Notes: generated by a model from the sequence alone, not told the origin. A stretch of 40,269 nucleotides of DNA from Pseudomonas sp. (GCF_030683065.1 NZ_JAUXMX010000019.1:1-40269); one strand, 5' to 3'. Shown: positions 27,653 through 35,997, counted from the first letter of the stretch. Translations and numbers: made by a program.

Positions 27653-30600
27653 TCAGACTTCTTCCAGCACCACCACCCGCTGGCCGGCGCGTACCGGCGA
27701 GCCGGGTTGTACGCGTACCTCGCTGACCAGGCCGTCACGCGGGGCGAGCAGGGGGATTTCCATTTTCATCGACTCAAGAATCACCAGCACATCGCCGGCC
27801 TTGACCCGGTCGCCGACAGCCACCTGCACCTGCCAGAGGTTGCCGGCGATATGGCTTTCGATGCCGTGCTGGCCGTTGCCCAGGGGCGCGTCCTCGCCGA
27901 GATCGGGGGCGACTTCCTCGCTGTCGAAATGCGCCTGGCCCGATTCGATCCAGCGCTGGCGTTCAGCGTCGAAGGCGCCGCGCTGCTGATTGCGGAAGGC
28001 CTCGATGCCCGCAGCCTCGCGGTCGAGAAAGGCCTGGTAATCGGCCAGGTGCAGCTCGCTGTGTTCGATACGCAGGTCATAGCGGCCTAGGGGAAAGTCG
28101 CGGCGGATGCGCAGTAACTCCTCGGCGGAAACCGGGTAGAAACGGATCTGATCGAAGAAGCGCAGCAGCCAAGGCTTGCCGTCGAAGGCCGCCACTTCGC
28201 GGTAGCGGTTCCACATCTGCAGGGTGCGGCCGACGAACTGGTAACCGCCGGGGCCTTCCATGCCGTACACGCACATATAGGCGCCGCCGATGCCCACCGA
28301 GTTTTCCGCCGTCCAGGTGCGCGCCGGGTTGTATTTGGTGGTGACCAGGCGATGGCGCGGATCCAGCGGGGTGGCCACTGGCGCACCGAGGTAGACGTCA
28401 CCGAGGCCCATCACCAGATAGCTGGCCTCGAAGACGGTACGGTAGACCTCATCGAGATTGGGCAGGTCGTTGATGCGGCGGATAAATTCCAGGTTGCTCG
28501 GGCACCAGGGCGCGTCCTTGCGCACCGTGGTCATGTATTTGTCGATGGCCAACTGGCAGGCCGGGTCGTCCCAGGACAGCGGCAGATGGACGATGCGCGA
28601 CGGCACCTTGAGGTCTTGCGCGGCGCACACCGCATCCCATTCGCCGGCAACTATACCGAGCAGGTCGCCAAGGGACAGGGTTTCTGGCTGGTAGTGCACC
28701 TGCAGCGAGCGGATGCCGGGCGTTAGGTCGATCACACCAGCAAGTTGTTTGGCTTCCAGCGCCTGCATCAGCGCATGGCCACGAAAGCGCAGCACCAGAT
28801 CCAGCTCAGGCGCACCGATTTCCAGCAGCAGGTGGGTGTCACCGGACAGGCGTGCGACCAGGCGTTTATCGGCGTGGCCGATGTCGAGAACGATGGGGCT
28901 TTGTAGCCCGGATGCAATCCGGGGGCTGTTCGCCGCAGTATCCCCGGATTTCATCCGGGCTACGAGATCGTGAACTTCTTCATTTTGCGCCTTGGCCAAC
29001 TGCCGCGCGGTGGCGATATCCACCGGCGCAAAGCGCACTTTATCCCCCGCCTTAAGCTGCCCCAGTTGCCACAGATCGGCTTCGATAATCGTCACCGGGC
29101 AAACGAAGCCGCCCAGGCTCGGGCCGTCCGGGCCGAGGATTACCGGCATGTCGCCGGTAAAGTCCACCGCGCCGATGGCGTAGGGGTTGTCGTGGATGTT
29201 GGAGGGGTGCAGGCCGGCTTCGCCGCCGCTGTCGCGTACCCACTCAGGTTTTGGCCCGATCAGGCGTACGCCGGTGCGGCTGGAGTTGAAGTGCACTTCC
29301 CAGTCGGTGCTGAAGAAGGTGTCGATATAGGCCGGGGTGAAGTATTCCGGCGCGCCGTGCGGGCCGTAGATCACGCGGATTTCCCGCAGGTTGGGCAGGG
29401 AGGTGCATAGCTCGGCAGGCAGTTGCGCGCCGGCTTGGCGGTCGGTCAAAACCGGGATATGCAACACATCACCGGCACGCAGGGCCCGGCCGCCATGGCC
29501 GCCGAACTGGCCGAGGGTAAAGGTGCTTTTGCTGCCCAGATAATCCGGCACCTGAATGCCACCGCGCAGGCTGAGGTAAGAACGCGCGCCGCTGCCCGCG
29601 ATGGTGCCGAGGCTCAGGGTGCTGCCGGCCTTGATCAGCAGGGCGGTGTTCAGCGGCTGCTCGATGCCATCGAGTTGCAGCGGGATAGGTGCACCAGTCA
29701 CCGCCACCACGGCATTGGTGTTAAAGCGCAGGGTCGGGCCGCTCATGGTGATTTCCAGGGCGGCCGCGCCTTGCTGATTGCCGAGCAGGCGGTTGCCCAG
29801 GCGCAGGGCGCGGCTGTCCATTGGCCCGGACGGCGGTACGCCAACGGCCCAGTAGCCGAGACGGCCGGGGAAATCCTGCACGGTGGTCTGGGTGCCGGCG
29901 CTCAGCACTTCGAAGGTGTGCGCCTTATAGGTCAAACCTTCCAGGCAGCGGGTCCAGGGGTTGCCGCTGGCAAATGGCGCGTCAGTGAGGATCTGGCGCA
30001 GGTACTGGCTATTGGTTTCCACGCCATACAGCACGGTGTCGGCCAGGGCCTGGTTAAGAGCGCTGCTGGCGGCTTCGCGGCTATCGGCCCAGGTGATGAC
30101 CTTAGCGATCATCGGGTCAAAGTAGGGCGGGATCTCGCAACCGGCTTCGACCCAGGTGTCGATGCGCAGCGCTTTACCGTCCGCCTTGGGGAAGTTCACG
30201 GCGGTGAGCAGGCCGGGGCTGGGCTGGAAGTCGCGGCCCGGGTCTTCGGCATACAGACGCGCTTGAATAGCGTGGCCGTTGGGTTTCAAGGTTGTTGCCA
30301 ATTCGCTGAGTGGGGGCAGATCACCCGCCGCCAATTCGATCATCCAGCGCACCAGGTCAACGCCCCACACCTGTTCGGTCACGCCATGCTCGACCTGCAA
30401 GCGGGTGTTCACTTCAAGGAAATAGAAGCGCCCGGCCTCACTGTCGTAGACGAATTCCACGGTGCCGGCGCTGCGGTAACTGACTGCCTTGGCCAGCTTG
30501 ATCGCTGCGGCGCACAGCTCGTCGGCCATGCCGGTCGGCAGATTCGGTGCTGGGGTTTCTTCAAGCACTTTCTGGTTGCGCCGCTGCACCGAGCAGTCGC

Positions 30601-31276
30601 GCACGCCAAGGGCCAGCACTTCGCCGCGACCGTCGCCAAATACCTGCACTTCCAGGTGGCGGGCGCGCTGGATGTAGTTCTCGATAAACACGCCGCTGTC
30701 GCTGAAGTTGTTCTGCCCCAGGCGTTTGACTGCGTCGAAGGCATCGCTCAGCTCGGCGGCGCTGTTGCACACGCGCATACCGATGCCGCCACCGCCGGCA
30801 GTGCTTTTCAGCATCAGCGGATAGCCCACTTGATCTGCGGCGATCAGCGCGGCGTCGAGGTTTTCCAGCAAGTCGGTGCCTTCGAGCATCGGCACACCGT
30901 GCTGCTTGGCCAAGGCGCGGGCGGTGTGCTTGAGGCCGAATACGCGCAACTGCTCCGGCGTTGGGCCGACAAAGGCAATACCAGCGGCTTCGCAGGCTTC
31001 GGCAAAGGCGGCGTTCTCGGAGAGAAAGCCGTAGCCGGGGTGGATCGCCGTGGCACCGCTTTGTTTGGCCACGGCGAGAATTTTCTCGACCACCAGGTAG
31101 GTGTTGGCAGCCGGGCCTTCGCCCAGGCTATGTGCCTCATCGGCCTGCTGCAGGTGCAGGCTGGCGACGTCGGCTTCGGAGTAGACGGCCACACCTTTGA
31201 CGTCGAGCTGGCGCAGGGTGCGCAGGATGCGGCAGGCGATGGCGCCACGGTTGGCGATCAGGAGTTTGTCGAACAT
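27653..31276 (-). CDS. Guanidine carboxylase (biotin-dependent; usually annotated urea carboxylase)
   Basis: A 1207-residue biotin carboxylase. Order: biotin carboxylase domain from the N-terminus (MFDKLLIANRGAIACRILRT, ATP-grasp), then the AHS2/KipA-like and AHS1/KipI-like carboxyltransferase domains, then a C-terminal biotinyl domain with biotin Lys K1171 in ESMKMEIP. It carboxylates guanidine (or urea) with bicarbonate and ATP. Guanidine is favoured because the operon opens with a guanidine-I riboswitch and contains both carboxyguanidine deiminase genes. D705 in GAVDFTGD lies where I recall urea-specific enzymes having Asn. ATG 31276 follows gaggac and gives the standard N-terminus. About 20 residues near 772-791 are encoded by an in-frame REP element. 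Confidence 0.9.
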   Translation of the reverse strand: MFDKLLIANRGAIACRILRTLRQLDVKGVAVYSEADVASLHLQQADEAHSLGEGPAANTYLVVEKILAVAKQSGATAIHPGYGFLSENAAFAEACEAAGIAFVGPTPEQLRVFGLKHTARALAKQHGVPMLEGTDLLENLDAALIAADQVGYPLMLKSTAGGGGIGMRVCNSAAELSDAFDAVKRLGQNNFSDSGVFIENYIQRARHLEVQVFGDGRGEVLALGVRDCSVQRRNQKVLEETPAPNLPTGMADELCAAAIKLAKAVSYRSAGTVEFVYDSEAGRFYFLEVNTRLQVEHGVTEQVWGVDLVRWMIELAAGDLPPLSELATTLKPNGHAIQARLYAEDPGRDFQPSPGLLTAVNFPKADGKALRIDTWVEAGCEIPPYFDPMIAKVITWADSREAASSALNQALADTVLYGVETNSQYLRQILTDAPFASGNPWTRCLEGLTYKAHTFEVLSAGTQTTVQDFPGRLGYWAVGVPPSGPMDSRALRLGNRLLGNQQGAAALEITMSGPTLRFNTNAVVAVTGAPIPLQLDGIEQPLNTALLIKAGSTLSLGTIAGSGARSYLSLRGGIQVPDYLGSKSTFTLGQFGGHGGRALRAGDVLHIPVLTDRQAGAQLPAELCTSLPNLREIRVIYGPHGAPEYFTPAYIDTFFSTDWEVHFNSSRTGVRLIGPKPEWVRDSGGEAGLHPSNIHDNPYAIGAVDFTGDMPVILGPDGPSLGGFVCPVTIIEADLWQLGQLKAGDKVRFAPVDIATARQLAKAQNEEVHDLVARMKSGDTAANSPRIASGLQSPIVLDIGHADKRLVARLSGDTHLLLEIGAPELDLVLRFRGHALMQALEAKQLAGVIDLTPGIRSLQVHYQPETLSLGDLLGIVAGEWDAVCAAQDLKVPSRIVHLPLSWDDPACQLAIDKYMTTVRKDAPWCPSNLEFIRRINDLPNLDEVYRTVFEASYLVMGLGDVYLGAPVATPLDPRHRLVTTKYNPARTWTAENSVGIGGAYMCVYGMEGPGGYQFVGRTLQMWNRYREVAAFDGKPWLLRFFDQIRFYPVSAEELLRIRRDFPLGRYDLRIEHSELHLADYQAFLDREAAGIEAFRNQQRGAFDAERQRWIESGQAHFDSEEVAPDLGEDAPLGNGQHGIESHIAGNLWQVQVAVGDRVKAGDVLVILESMKMEIPLLAPRDGLVSEVRVQPGSPVRAGQRVVVLEEV
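28903..28963. repeat. REP pair, family C, inside the guanidine carboxylase gene
   Basis: The element runs from GTAGCCCGGATGCAATCCGG to CCGGATTTCATCCGGGCTAC, two facing family C units with GTAG heads. It is within the coding sequence, in frame and without a stop, and falls in the linker between the two carboxyltransferase subdomains. Confidence 0.88.
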
Positions 31277-31358
31277 TCGAGGTGTCCTCGAAAGGGGCGG
31301 GCCGTCCCGCGGTATTCGGTCTGCACCCCGGTCGTCCGGGGTGGAAAATTCGTTTTTC

Positions 31359-31434
31359 GTAGGATGGGTTAGCCAAAGGCGTAACCCATCGACAGTCACA
31401 TTTGATGGGTATCGCTGCGCTCAACCCATCCTAC
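31359..31434. repeat. REP pair, family B, upstream of guanidine carboxylase
   Basis: The element runs from GTAGGATGGGTTAGCC to CTCAACCCATCCTAC. Its right half shares about 34 identical bases with the copy at 12334-12416. It lies in the 303-base gap between the deiminase gene and the carboxylase gene. Confidence 0.85.
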
Positions 31435-31504
31435 GAATCCTTTGCTGGCTGCTGTTTCAGACACTGTCCGGAGCGGCTCTGGCATAGGTGGAATAGCCAG
31501 CGGC

Positions 31505-31564
31505 GTAGCCCGGATGCAATCCGGGGATTGGCACAGCTGGGTGCCCGGGTTGCATCCGGGCTAC
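31505..31564. repeat. REP pair, family C, upstream of guanidine carboxylase
   Basis: The element runs from GTAGCCCGGATGCAATCCGG to TTGCATCCGGGCTAC, two facing units of the same family as the one inside the carboxylase gene. It begins 15 bases after the deiminase stop. With the family B pair it fills much of 31277-31579, and no other feature is seen there. Confidence 0.85.
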
Positions 31565-31579
31565 AGGAGCCAAGCTGCC

Positions 31580-32215
31580 TTAATCCCACACCAGCACTTC
31601 AGCCGGGGTCGGGTTGTAGCCGTTGCACGGGTTGTTCAGTTGCGGGCAGTTGGAGATCAGCACGATCACGTCCATGTGCGCCTTGAGCTCGACGTATTTG
31701 CCGGGTGCGGAGATGCCGTCCTCGAAGGTCAGGCCGCCTTCGGGCGTCACCGGCACGTTCATGAAGAAGTTGATATTGGCGCTGATGTCGGCCTTGTTCA
31801 GGCGACCATCGTTGAGGCTGGCGCGCAAAAAGTTGTCGCGGCAACTGTGCATGTAGCGCTTGTCGAGGGCGTAGCGCACGGTGTTGCTCTCCTGGGCGCA
31901 GGCACCGCCGAGGGTGTCGTGACGGCCGCAGGTGTCGGCGACGATGCTCAGCATCGGTTGGCCGAGGTTGGAATACAGCACGCTGCCGGTGGTCAGGTAC
32001 ACGCGGCTCTGTTTGCGCAGGGTGCGTTGCACGTCGTAACGCTCGCGCGGGTTGCTGGCGCTGTAGAACAGGGTGTCGACTGCCTGATTGCCTTGCAGGT
32101 CGAGCAGGCGCAGGGTCTGGCCGGCTTTCACTTCGCAGAGAAACGGCTCGCCGGCACCAATGGTGGCGCGGGAGATGGCGGCTTCGGGGTGCTTGTCGCT
32201 TGCGGTAAGAGTCAT
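31580..32215 (-). CDS. Carboxyguanidine deiminase subunit (CgdA/CgdB family; urea carboxylase-associated protein 2 type)
   Basis: A 211-residue DUF1989-type protein. Such proteins, long called urea carboxylase-associated, have been shown to form a two-subunit carboxyguanidine deiminase (CgdAB) that converts carboxyguanidine to allophanate and ammonia. The likely metal-site segment is [12 protein letters not shown], followed by [18 protein letters not shown] and the C-terminal [17 protein letters not shown], which are strongly conserved in the family. It lies 11 bases after its paralogue. I cannot say from memory which of the two is A and which is B, so no symbol is given. Confidence 0.85.
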   Translation of the reverse strand: MTLTASDKHPEAAISRATIGAGEPFLCEVKAGQTLRLLDLQGNQAVDTLFYSASNPRERYDVQRTLRKQSRVYLTTGSVLYSNLGQPMLSIVADTCGRHDTLGGACAQESNTVRYALDKRYMHSCRDNFLRASLNDGRLNKADISANINFFMNVPVTPEGGLTFEDGISAPGKYVELKAHMDVIVLISNCPQLNNPCNGYNPTPAEVLVWD

Positions 32216-32226
32216 GTGCGCCGGCC

Positions 32227-32955
32227 TCAGATATACAGACGTTCGGTGTTATGGAAGCCACGCGCGTTCTCTGGGCGCGAGGTGCGGCACAGCACGCTGA
32301 TGCCGTCGCTTTCCACCTTGTGCCAGCTCAGTTGCAGTGGCTTGGGCGCATACACCGGGTTGGGGTCCATGGGATGTTGCAGGGCGGTGAGCACCACCAG
32401 GGTGTCCATCGGTGCATACAGCTCGATGTAGTCGCCGGCCTTGGCGTTGCCCGGCTGGAAGTGGAAGCAGCCGTCGCTGTCCACTGTCACCTTGCTGAAC
32501 AGATTCAGGCACATCAGCAGGTCGGCAAGGCCCAGGTTCCACTTGCCCATTTCCACCAGCAGGTTGTCCACACCGTTGCGGAAGAAGCCGTTGCGCAGTT
32601 GTTGATAACTGCCGCTGCCGTACTTCTCCCGCACTTCCTCAGCGTTGAGCACGCCGCCAAAGCTGTCGTGCCAGCCGCAGGTGTCAGCGGTGATGGCAGC
32701 CAGCACCCGGCCCATGTCCGAGTACAGGCAGTGGCCAGCAGTCAGCTTGGCGGTGTGCTGGCACTTGAGGCTGTCCGGCAGATTGAGACGTTCACTTTTC
32801 TCGGCGGCATTGAGCAGCAGCAGGCTGGCATTGGCACCGCCTTCGAGGTCGCTGATGCGTAGTAACTGGCCGCGCTTGAGCACGAACGAGGTGTGGCCGC
32901 CGCCGGGAACAAGTTCCTCGTAAAGCGTGGGGCGCAGGGTTAATGAGGCAGTCAT
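32227..32955 (-). CDS. Carboxyguanidine deiminase subunit (CgdA/CgdB family; urea carboxylase-associated protein 1 type)
   Basis: A 242-residue paralogue of the next gene and the other subunit of the presumed heteromeric carboxyguanidine deiminase. It has the same likely metal-site segment ([12 protein letters not shown]) and core ([21 protein letters not shown]), plus a C-terminal tail ending [14 protein letters not shown] that the shorter paralogue lacks. An aaggagc Shine-Dalgarno precedes ATG 32955. Only 10 bases separate it from the ATPase gene, so transport and catabolic genes are in one operon. Confidence 0.85.
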   Translation of the reverse strand: MTASLTLRPTLYEELVPGGGHTSFVLKRGQLLRISDLEGGANASLLLLNAAEKSERLNLPDSLKCQHTAKLTAGHCLYSDMGRVLAAITADTCGWHDSFGGVLNAEEVREKYGSGSYQQLRNGFFRNGVDNLLVEMGKWNLGLADLLMCLNLFSKVTVDSDGCFHFQPGNAKAGDYIELYAPMDTLVVLTALQHPMDPNPVYAPKPLQLSWHKVESDGISVLCRTSRPENARGFHNTERLYI

Positions 32956-32965
32956 CTGATGCTCC

Positions 32966-33775
32966 TTACACAGCAGGTTGCAGGTTGCCGGTGATGTGCG
33001 GCGGCAACGCCTCGACAGCTGCGCGGGTGGCGCGGCGGTCGCTGTTCAGTGGGATGTCGTAGGTGATGCGCGCGCCGAAGGCATTCGGCGCGTGCGGGTC
33101 GACGCGGACCTTGTCGAACACCAGCAAGCGGGTGCCAAGGCTGAAGCCTTCACTCAGGTCATGGGTGACCATGAATACGGTGAGCCGGGTTTCGCGCCAC
33201 AGATCGAGCAGTAGTGCATGCATGTCCTTGCGAGTGCCCGGATCGAGAGCGCCGAAAGGCTCGTCCAGCAGCAAGACGCGCGGTTGCATGATCAACGCCT
33301 GGGCGATGGCCAGGCGTTGCTGCATACCACCAGACAGCTGCGTCGGGTATTTGTCCAGGGCGTGGCCGAGACCGACTTTGGTCAGCATTTGCGCGGCCTG
33401 TTCGCGGGCCTCGCGCTTGGCCCGACCGAACAGCCGGCCGAGCAGGGGCGAGCGCGGCAACTCCAGGCCGATGGTGACGTTGTCCAGCACGCTCAAGTGC
33501 GGAAACACCGAGTAACGCTGAAACACCACGCCACGGCTGGCATCCGGCTCGGCGGCGAGTGGTTCGCCAGCCAGCAGGATCTCGCCGCGGCTGGCGCGTT
33601 CCTGACCCAGCAGCAGGCGCAGGAAAGTTGACTTGCCGCAGCCGGAGGCTCCTACAAGCGTGCAGAATTCGCCTTCGCTGATGTTCAGATTCAGGCGTTC
33701 CAATACCACCTGATCGCCGTACTCCTGCCAGACGTTGTTGACCTGAATGAAGGCGCTGCTTGTTTGATCGCTCAT
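32966..33775 (-). CDS. Guanidine ABC importer, ATP-binding protein
   Basis: A 269-residue nitrate/sulfonate/taurine-type ABC ATPase. It has Walker A GASGCGKST, signature LSGGMQQR, Walker B VLLLDEPFGALD and the switch His in VTHDLSEG. The start overlaps the permease stop (ATGA). Guanidine as substrate is inferred from the riboswitch and operon; this importer class is commonly annotated as a putative urea or sulfonate transporter. Confidence 0.88.
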   Translation of the reverse strand: MSDQTSSAFIQVNNVWQEYGDQVVLERLNLNISEGEFCTLVGASGCGKSTFLRLLLGQERASRGEILLAGEPLAAEPDASRGVVFQRYSVFPHLSVLDNVTIGLELPRSPLLGRLFGRAKREAREQAAQMLTKVGLGHALDKYPTQLSGGMQQRLAIAQALIMQPRVLLLDEPFGALDPGTRKDMHALLLDLWRETRLTVFMVTHDLSEGFSLGTRLLVFDKVRVDPHAPNAFGARITYDIPLNSDRRATRAAVEALPPHITGNLQPAV

Positions 33776-34587
33776 GCCTTGGCTCCTTCATACCAGGGGA
33801 AGCACACGCGGATGGTCTGGCGCAGGCCCAGGTCCATCAGCCAGGCGAGCAGGGTGATCCAGGCCACGTAGGGCAGGATCACATCCATCGCCATATAGCG
33901 GCGCACTAGGAAGATCCGGTAACCGAGGCCGTCGGTGGAGGCGATGGCTTCCGCCGCAATCAAGAACAGCCAGGCCGAGCCGAGCACCAGGCGCAGGGCG
34001 ATCAGCAGACGCGGCATGATGTGCGGCAGGACCACGCGCAGGATCAGGGTCCAGGTGCTGGCCCCCAGGGTTTGCGCCTTGATCAGCAGCTCCGGTGGAA
34101 TCTCGCGGGCGCGCTGTTCCAGATCGCGGGCCAGCACCGGGGTGATGCCGATGACAATCAGCATCACCTTGGACAGCTCGCCGAGGCCGAAGGTGATGAA
34201 CAGGATCGGCAGAATCGCCAGGGGCGGCACCATCGACAGCACCGTGAGCAGCGGCGACAGCGGCGCACTGAACAGCGGCAGGCTGCCGGCGGCGATGCCC
34301 AGGCACAATCCGACCACGGCCGCGATGCCCAGGCCCATGCCGAGGCGCTTGAGGCTGGCGCGGGTGTCCTCCCAGAACAGGTACTTGCCGCTGCGCTTGT
34401 CCTCGGTAAAGGCCAGGCGATCAATCGCCGCGACCATCTGCGTGGCGCTGGGCAGTAGCTTGTCGTTGGGATTTTCCGCCAGGCGCTGCGCCGAACTCAT
34501 GAAGTAGGCGAACAGCAGCAGGGCGAAGGGCAGCAGAACCAGCATAAAGCGACCGCTGCGCTGCGGGTGTCGGTTGATCAGGCGCAT
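33772..34587 (-). CDS. Guanidine ABC importer, permease protein
   Basis: A 271-residue inner-membrane permease with about six helices and the importer EAA loop, seen around LLIKAQTLGASTWTLILRVVLP. An insertion of charged residues after the first helix (EDKRSGKYLFWEDTRAS) is a feature of this subgroup. ATG 34587 lies 119 bases after the stop of the binding-protein gene; that gap holds a REP pair. The stop overlaps the ATPase start by 4 bases. Confidence 0.87.
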   Translation of the reverse strand: MRLINRHPQRSGRFMLVLLPFALLLFAYFMSSAQRLAENPNDKLLPSATQMVAAIDRLAFTEDKRSGKYLFWEDTRASLKRLGMGLGIAAVVGLCLGIAAGSLPLFSAPLSPLLTVLSMVPPLAILPILFITFGLGELSKVMLIVIGITPVLARDLEQRAREIPPELLIKAQTLGASTWTLILRVVLPHIMPRLLIALRLVLGSAWLFLIAAEAIASTDGLGYRIFLVRRYMAMDVILPYVAWITLLAWLMDLGLRQTIRVCFPWYEGAKA

Positions 34588-34614
34588 GGCAAGGTCATAC
34601 CTCGGTGGAACGCT

Positions 34615-34693
34615 GTAGGAGCCAGCTTGCTGGCGATCAATGGCGACGCGAATGCGCCGCCGGACGTAGGATCGCCAGCAAGCTGGCTCCTAC
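34615..34693. repeat. REP pair, family A, between binding-protein and permease genes
   Basis: The element runs from GTAGGAGCCAGCTTGCTGG to CAGCAAGCTGGCTCCTAC, two facing family A units with about 35 bases between. It can form a strong stem in the mRNA between the first and second genes of the operon. Confidence 0.88.
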
Positions 34694-34706
34694 CATGGGC
34701 CGTTGG

Positions 34707-35774
34707 TTACAGCGTGTCGTCGGCGGCCATTTGCATGTAGGTCGGGTCGAAACGCAGCTTGAGGTTGCCCTTGTCGCCGGTGACGATGCCCTTGGCGAAG
34801 CTCATGCCGATGGCATCGCTGCTCTGCGCACCTTCGCCGAGCAAACCATGGCTGAAGGAGAACTCGGCCACCTTGCTCATGGTCGCTGGCAGTTTCGGGC
34901 TGTTGGCGAATGCCACGGCGTCCTTGGCCGAATAGAACATCTTGGTCACTGCCAGTTGCGCCTCATAACCGGCCAGATCGGTGCCGGAGGCTTTGGCCAT
35001 GTGCTCGCGGGCCGCCTTGCCAGCTGGGGTGTCGGCGCTCATGGTGGCCATGATTTCGTACCAGGCACCGGTCAGCGCTTTGCCGAACGCCGGGTTGTCC
35101 TTGAGGGTGTCGCTGTTGACCACCATCAGGTCGATGATTTCACCGGGGATCTGGCTGGAGTCGAACACCTTGGTCACGTTGGGCGTGGCTTCGATCTCGG
35201 CCAGCAGCGGGTTCCAGGTGGTCACGGCGGTGACGTCGCTGGTTGAGAAGGCGGCGACCAGGTCGGCATCCGAGGTGTTGACCACTTTGATGTCGCGCTC
35301 GCTCAGACCTGCACGCTCCAGGCCACGGGCCAGCAGGTAATGGGAGACGGACAGCTCGACCAGGTTGACGTTCTGGCCCTTGAGGTCGCCCAGGGTCTTC
35401 TTCTCACCCTTGAGCACCACGCCATCGTTGCCGTTGGAGAAGTCACCGATGATCAGCGCAGTGGAGTCGATGCCGCCGGCAGCCGGGATGGTCAGGGCGT
35501 CCATATTGGTCATGCTGCAGCCATCGAACTGGCCGGCGCTGTACTGGTTGATCGATTCGACATAATCGTTGATCTGCACCACATCGATGCTGATGTCGTA
35601 CTTTTTCGCCCATTTATCGACGATGCCTTCGGCCACACCGTATTCCCAGGGCATCCAGCCGGCGTAGATGGTCCAGCAGACGCTGAAGTCGGATTTCGGA
35701 GCGGCGTGGCTATTGAGGCTGATGGCGGCGGCAAGGCCGGCAGCGAGAACGGAGCACAGACGGGGCGTACGCAT
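34707..35774 (-). CDS. Guanidine ABC importer, periplasmic substrate-binding protein
   Basis: A 355-residue binding protein of the NMT1/SsuA-like fold with a signal peptide (MRTPRLCSVLAAGLAAAIS, cleavage likely after SHA near residue 24). Conserved family residues include SVCWTIYAGWMPWEYG and MTNMDALTIPAAGG. It is the first gene of the operon. ATG 35774 is chosen because it gives the signal peptide and follows ggaggttcctt; an upstream in-frame ATG (35888) lies inside the riboswitch and is rejected. Guanidine binding is inferred from the riboswitch and downstream enzymes. Confidence 0.88.
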   Translation of the reverse strand: MRTPRLCSVLAAGLAAAISLNSHAAPKSDFSVCWTIYAGWMPWEYGVAEGIVDKWAKKYDISIDVVQINDYVESINQYSAGQFDGCSMTNMDALTIPAAGGIDSTALIIGDFSNGNDGVVLKGEKKTLGDLKGQNVNLVELSVSHYLLARGLERAGLSERDIKVVNTSDADLVAAFSTSDVTAVTTWNPLLAEIEATPNVTKVFDSSQIPGEIIDLMVVNSDTLKDNPAFGKALTGAWYEIMATMSADTPAGKAAREHMAKASGTDLAGYEAQLAVTKMFYSAKDAVAFANSPKLPATMSKVAEFSFSHGLLGEGAQSSDAIGMSFAKGIVTGDKGNLKLRFDPTYMQMAADDTL

Positions 35775-35779
35775 AAGGA

Positions 35780-35785
35780 ACCTCC
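35780..35785 (-). promoter_or_regulatory. Shine-Dalgarno of the guanidine operon, possibly riboswitch-controlled
   Basis: GGAGGT on the minus strand, 5 bases before ATG 35774. It is exactly complementary to ACCTCC within the aptamer (35882-35877), so it could be hidden when guanidine is absent. Confidence 0.6.
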
Positions 35786-35840
35786 AGTTCGAGAAAGGGC
35801 GGGCAGGAGTGCGCGGCGGTCTCCCCACTACTGGGGCGCG

Positions 35841-35950
35841 TTCTCCCGGGCTTTTATCCCGCCGTGTAACCTCGAAGGAGGTCGCCAACTCTCGGACCAG
35901 TCACTCGCCCATGCTTTTCGCATCGAACGAGCCGGAACCCTAGTCGGCTA
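35841..35950 (-). ncRNA. Guanidine-I riboswitch (ykkC class)
   Basis: The hallmark ykkC/guanidine-I consensus segments occur in order on the minus strand: ctagggttccgg (about 35943-35932), actggtccgagag (about 35901-35889), then acacggcgggataaaagccc and gggaga (about 35866-35841). Variable stems join them, including accctc-type hairpin accTCC-ttc-GAGGT (35882-35869). The aptamer ends about 67 bases before the first operon gene. A small hairpin (cccc-agtagt-gggg, 35836-35823) follows but lacks a T-run, so control at translation is more likely than termination. Guanidine binding by this class is established. Confidence 0.93.
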
Positions 35951-35971
35951 TTGCAAATTGTGGTGCCGCGA

Positions 35972-35997
35972 TCCCGTAGCACTCAATGCACTACGGG
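35972..35997. other. Palindrome between promoter and riboswitch
   Basis: A 7-bp perfect inverted repeat (cccgtag / ctacggg) with an 11-base centre lies between the sigma-54 candidate and the aptamer. It could be an operator, an mRNA 5' hairpin, or a REP remnant because of its GTAG/CTAC sequence. Confidence 0.5.

Noticed and set aside
29423..31372. Long open frame of 649 codons on the plus strand opposite the guanidine carboxylase gene
   Set aside because: It is antisense to a well-conserved biotin carboxylase, rich in Ala/Gly/His as expected of a shadow frame, and has no motif.
35823..35836. Intrinsic terminator as the riboswitch output
   Set aside because: The hairpin has only a 4-bp stem and no following T-run; control at the Shine-Dalgarno fits better.
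35775..35888. Upstream extension of the binding-protein gene to ATG 35888
   Set aside because: It would translate through the riboswitch core and destroy the signal peptide. ATG 35774 has a proper Shine-Dalgarno.
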